64,000 nucleotides of DNA, taken from positions 612,571,890 through 612,635,889 of the forward strand of contig NC_056730.1 of NCBI RefSeq assembly GCF_019279795.1, in the 5' to 3' direction. Below the pieces are notes generated by a model that was not told where the DNA came from, searched no databases, and saw nothing but the letters and a program-made list of their open reading frames with translations. Shown in pieces: positions 60,871 through 64,000 of this stretch (position 1 is the stretch's first letter; the number at the start of each line of letters is the position of its first letter). The DNA is from Protopterus annectens. Lineage: Eukaryota > Chordata > Ceratodontiformes > Protopteridae. Both the position numbers and the translations under genes were made by a program.

Positions 60871-62283
60871 TGACGAGTGTGCAAAGTATAGCATTTGCTG
60901 TTGTGTTTCCATTGTGCAGGTATACCTTAAAAAGAGAGCTTTGCAAACTATATGCAAACAGCTGTCTACATTACTACAAGTACTGGAACATGTGAATGTG
61001 TATGCCAGTATAAATATCTCCATGGTTTATAGCAAAGCATGTTTTATTTATTTCTGTAGTGTAGTTGTTAGATTTGTAAATAAATACTCAGAGACCAACT
61101 TTCAAGTGCATGGGTGCAGGTATCAAATGGCTACAGTGTAATTATGTGCTCTTTCCTTAAAAAATGCCTTCCCTTTGTTTGTACTTTTCATGAGATGAAG
61201 ATGACATGGACAGTAAAGATAAGTAATACATGCCATTGTGCACTTTCCATATTGTACCACCGAGCAACTGGTTTGTGTGATTGATGGCAAAGTGTTTGCA
61301 TATGTGAGATAAAGATTTATTCTGCCCCGTTTGCATGTAGTTAAGTGTTGAGCAAATGTGAGCCTCTGCTTCACTGATAAAATTTGGGCAGCAGGTGTAA
61401 ACTCATTGAATGATTTCATTTTGAGACCAGATGATGCAGGGTTAAAATCCAGGTGTATCTAATAGTTTTAAATATGTATTTATAATACAATGACATAATT
61501 TTTTATTTCACATTCACTGTGTGCTACTCTAGCACAGGATGTTTAAGCAGCATTGCATGGAGATAATTGCACCATGGAAGAACTGTTTACTGTTGCTCGG
61601 ATTGGTGCATGATGACAAACTCTGTGTAAACACAGAGGACAATTATGTGTGCATTGTGTGACTCACTTTTTTGACCAGATTAGAGGTGTTAAAATAGAGT
61701 AAATAGGAAAGTGGTGAAATGGGGGTGGAGCAAGAAAGGGGAAGAACAAAGTGAAAGCAATATAGGAATGTGTGGGAATGAGGTAGGAAAGAACAATAGC
61801 TATCCACTTTTTCAACAGTGTAAAATGAAAATATGTACAGAATATTAGCTGAATTTGGACTGTCACCTCAAGAAAGAAGGGTGACAACAATAAAAATCAT
61901 ATCGTATAAGTAATTGGACCAACTCAAGTGTGTTGGGAAGACGTGTGTGAAAGGAACAGCTATGTATGAGATGATAATTTTATTGTGGGACAGGTGCCTA
62001 TTTTTTATTTACTTCAGTAAGAGAGGAATGTTGGGTAAGGGACACAGATATTTATGGATCAGTTAAGAAGGGTAATTGAGGAAGCAGATGTAAACAAACC
62101 AGACAAAGAAGACAAGCCAGAGGGGGGGTGAGGGACACAACAGGTTGGGGGACACCATGATTGGGGTTAGGGAGGGGATAACAGATGTCCATGCCCATCA
62201 AACATGGGGACAGTGAGAATCTAGTCCTCACCAGCTGGACTGTCATCACTCTTCCCTTATTCCACTGCCTGTTAGAGTGCTTG
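60871..62283. other. Unassigned DNA
   Basis: No motif recognised. The right part may be 3' flank or untranslated sequence of the Harbinger Myb-like gene that begins at 62284. Confidence 0.4.
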
Positions 62284-63625
62284 TCATCTTCTCATATGGA
62301 CCATGAAAGAGAGGATCCTCTCCATCTTGAGTAGGTGTGCACCAATGGTGCTGTGCATGTACCTACACACCAAGCCTGGTAACTCCTGGTGGTTGATAAA
62401 ATTCCCATCTCTGCCAGTACTCCCAGAGGGTACGACAGCACCAGCTGCCTCGGTACAGCTACCTGATGTGGGCTGCCCAGGTAGTGCAGGGGCAGTGGAG
62501 GCTGTACTACCAGGTTGGATTCCAGTAGTGGTGGGTGTCTGTGCAGGAGCCAGTGGGTGGAGCGGGAGTAGGCTGAGCCATGGGGGTTGACCTACCTCCC
62601 TGTGCTGTAAAACATTTTGTGATTTGTCAGAGATGGATGACATGAAAATATTTCAACCACACACAGAAAAATAAAAAAAAGAGTGATTAGTGTTGTGGAA
62701 AGAGAAAAGAAAGATATAATTAGATCAATAATATGTAACATACAATGCATTATCAAAATAATAAAGTACTTTATCTTTAGTTTTACATTTAAGTATACTT
62801 CTTAACAATTACAAACTATAAGTAAGGATTGCTCAAAGTAATATATTGCACATATGCTTGGTCCAATTATACATATTAAGTTAACAGCAGGGCATTTGTG
62901 CCACTTTTGTTGAAATTAAATTATGTAATATTTTTTAAAGGATTTTACTATATATTTGTTACTTTTGGTATTTGAACCGACAAAGTCTGACTACAGTATT
63001 AGACTTGACTTCCACAGTTGGCTTGTGCTACAGACTGAAACATGTATGCTCGTTTTTACAGATAGGATATGCATGCTTATTTTGCTACTATTGCATAGAA
63101 TAGCAATACTTTAGCTAAAATAATAGTTATGTTGTGCTGCATATATACCACTTTTTCCCCTCTGTCTCTCTAGAAGCTCAGCATGGCTATCTCTATTTGA
63201 TATAATCTCTTAGTTGGCTGTGTAATAAACAGAAGAGAACAAGAGAAAAGCATTATGCATACAAGTCTTGCCTATATGCATCTTTCTATCTACTATAAAT
63301 TCTCTTTATCAGTATACTTACACAAATGTGGGATGTCAGCAGTCCTGAACTCATCCAGCCACTGGTTGAGTATATCCTACTTGCACCTTTTCAGGTCATT
63401 AAAATGATGTCTACACTGTTTTCCAGTGTGTGGAATGCTAGCTGCACTGGAGACAGCCTTGGCCAGACTATCCAATGCCTCAGACTTGTCCTGGGAGCCC
63501 ATATAGTCTCCATCTAAGAGAATTTGGCTGTTGAACTTTACAAAAAGTCCAGTGAAGATTCTGGACTCCTCAACAGCCCACATCTGTGCCCTAAATTTGG
63601 CACCTTCCCTTCTATCTTCAGACAT
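62284..63625 (-). pseudogene. Harbinger Myb/SANT-like protein gene, broken
   Basis: Minus strand. Exon 1 (63625-63322) starts MSEDRREGAKFRAQMWAVEE and has IPHTGKQCRHHFNDLKRCK, the Myb/SANT-like domain. A TAG at 63377-63379 interrupts it 17 codons or so before a GTAAGT donor (63321-63316). The last exon (62604-62284) follows a TTTTACAG acceptor and is Pro/Thr/Ala-rich, ending HLLKMERILSFMVHMRR. A middle exon equivalent to 17813-17881 was not found. It is a diverged paralogue of the 17417-19426 gene, so a second Harbinger family. Its transposase and termini are not in view. Confidence 0.7.
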
Positions 63626-64000
63626 GTTTGACCGGGGAAAACAGCAACAGTTAACAGTGATTTCCTGACAATGCATTTTATCAGGTTCACTAGTAGTACG
63701 CAAACCTGAACAAACCATGTTTGCACAATGTTAAGTGGAGAGCAATGATGCCAAGCAGAGAGGAAAGCAATTTTTGAAACTGGAAGGTTAATTTGGCACT
63801 TGGCATTAGTTTGAGGGTTGTTTGCTAATGTAACTGTGAGGTGATTTTACTTTGCAGATATGTACTGGGGGCATACATTTTATGACCTTACACTTTTTTG
63901 TATGGCTTTACAAACTGATAAAAACTGATTTTTACAGTGTAGAATTCAATTCAACCCTCTGCATAATAGACAAAACACTTTCTTCCACAGTGGTGATTTT
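63626..64000. other. Unassigned DNA
   Basis: Upstream of the broken Myb-like gene. Probably Harbinger 5' sequence, but no terminus is seen before the window ends. Confidence 0.35.

Overview
This is a stretch of repeat-rich vertebrate nuclear DNA with no recognisable host gene, tRNA or rRNA gene. I see CR1 and L2 LINEs, RTE-type LINEs, Penelope-like elements with hammerhead-like motifs, Harbinger DNA transposons, a hAT-like MITE, tRNA-headed SINEs and long (TA)n, (CA)n and (TAA)n microsatellites. This mix fits an anamniote with a large genome (lungfish, amphibian or cartilaginous fish), but the sequence alone does not settle the species. Nearly all long uninterrupted ORFs are either decayed transposon proteins or translated microsatellite.

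Layout. 1-8.1 kb: unassigned DNA, (TA)n arrays, a foldback element with tRNA-like heads, a Penelope 3' end on the minus strand with a hammerhead-like motif, a CR1 tail, then a long CR1 copy (A). 8.1-16.1 kb and 16.1-26.7 kb: a tandem segmental duplication. Each unit ends a Harbinger element and continues into the same flank, which holds an old CR1-type reverse transcriptase remnant. The second unit appears to hold a nearly complete Harbinger (about 16129-23701). It has an open three-exon Myb/SANT-like gene on the plus strand and a C-terminally truncated DDE transposase on the minus strand. The first unit keeps the transposase C-terminus but carries a frameshift and a stop.

27.7-36.6 kb: one old plus-strand CR1 (C) that can be read through five later insertions: a minus-strand CR1 (B), an RTE 3' end, a V-SINE-like element, an L2 LINE and a small Penelope-type element. 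Three of these have short flanking duplications that restore the CR1 frame or sequence. 37.3-46.2 kb: a palindromic hAT-like MITE with a perfect 8-bp target duplication, an L2, a CR1 (D) and another L2/CR1-like remnant. 50.5-54.8 kb: a decayed RTE LINE and two Penelope remnants in opposite orientation; one retains the C-terminal end of the GIY-YIG region and the other retains the best hammerhead fold. 55-61 kb: (GT)n, a palindrome set inside microsatellite, and a tandem array. 62.3-63.6 kb: a second, broken Harbinger Myb-like gene on the minus strand.

Interplay. Two SINEs share a similar tRNA head but have different tails. One tail matches the L2 LINEs and the other matches the RTE LINE in this same window, so the LINEs that probably mobilised them lie alongside. 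The Harbinger Myb-like protein and DDE transposase form the usual two-component system of that superfamily. All other coding material is in decay.
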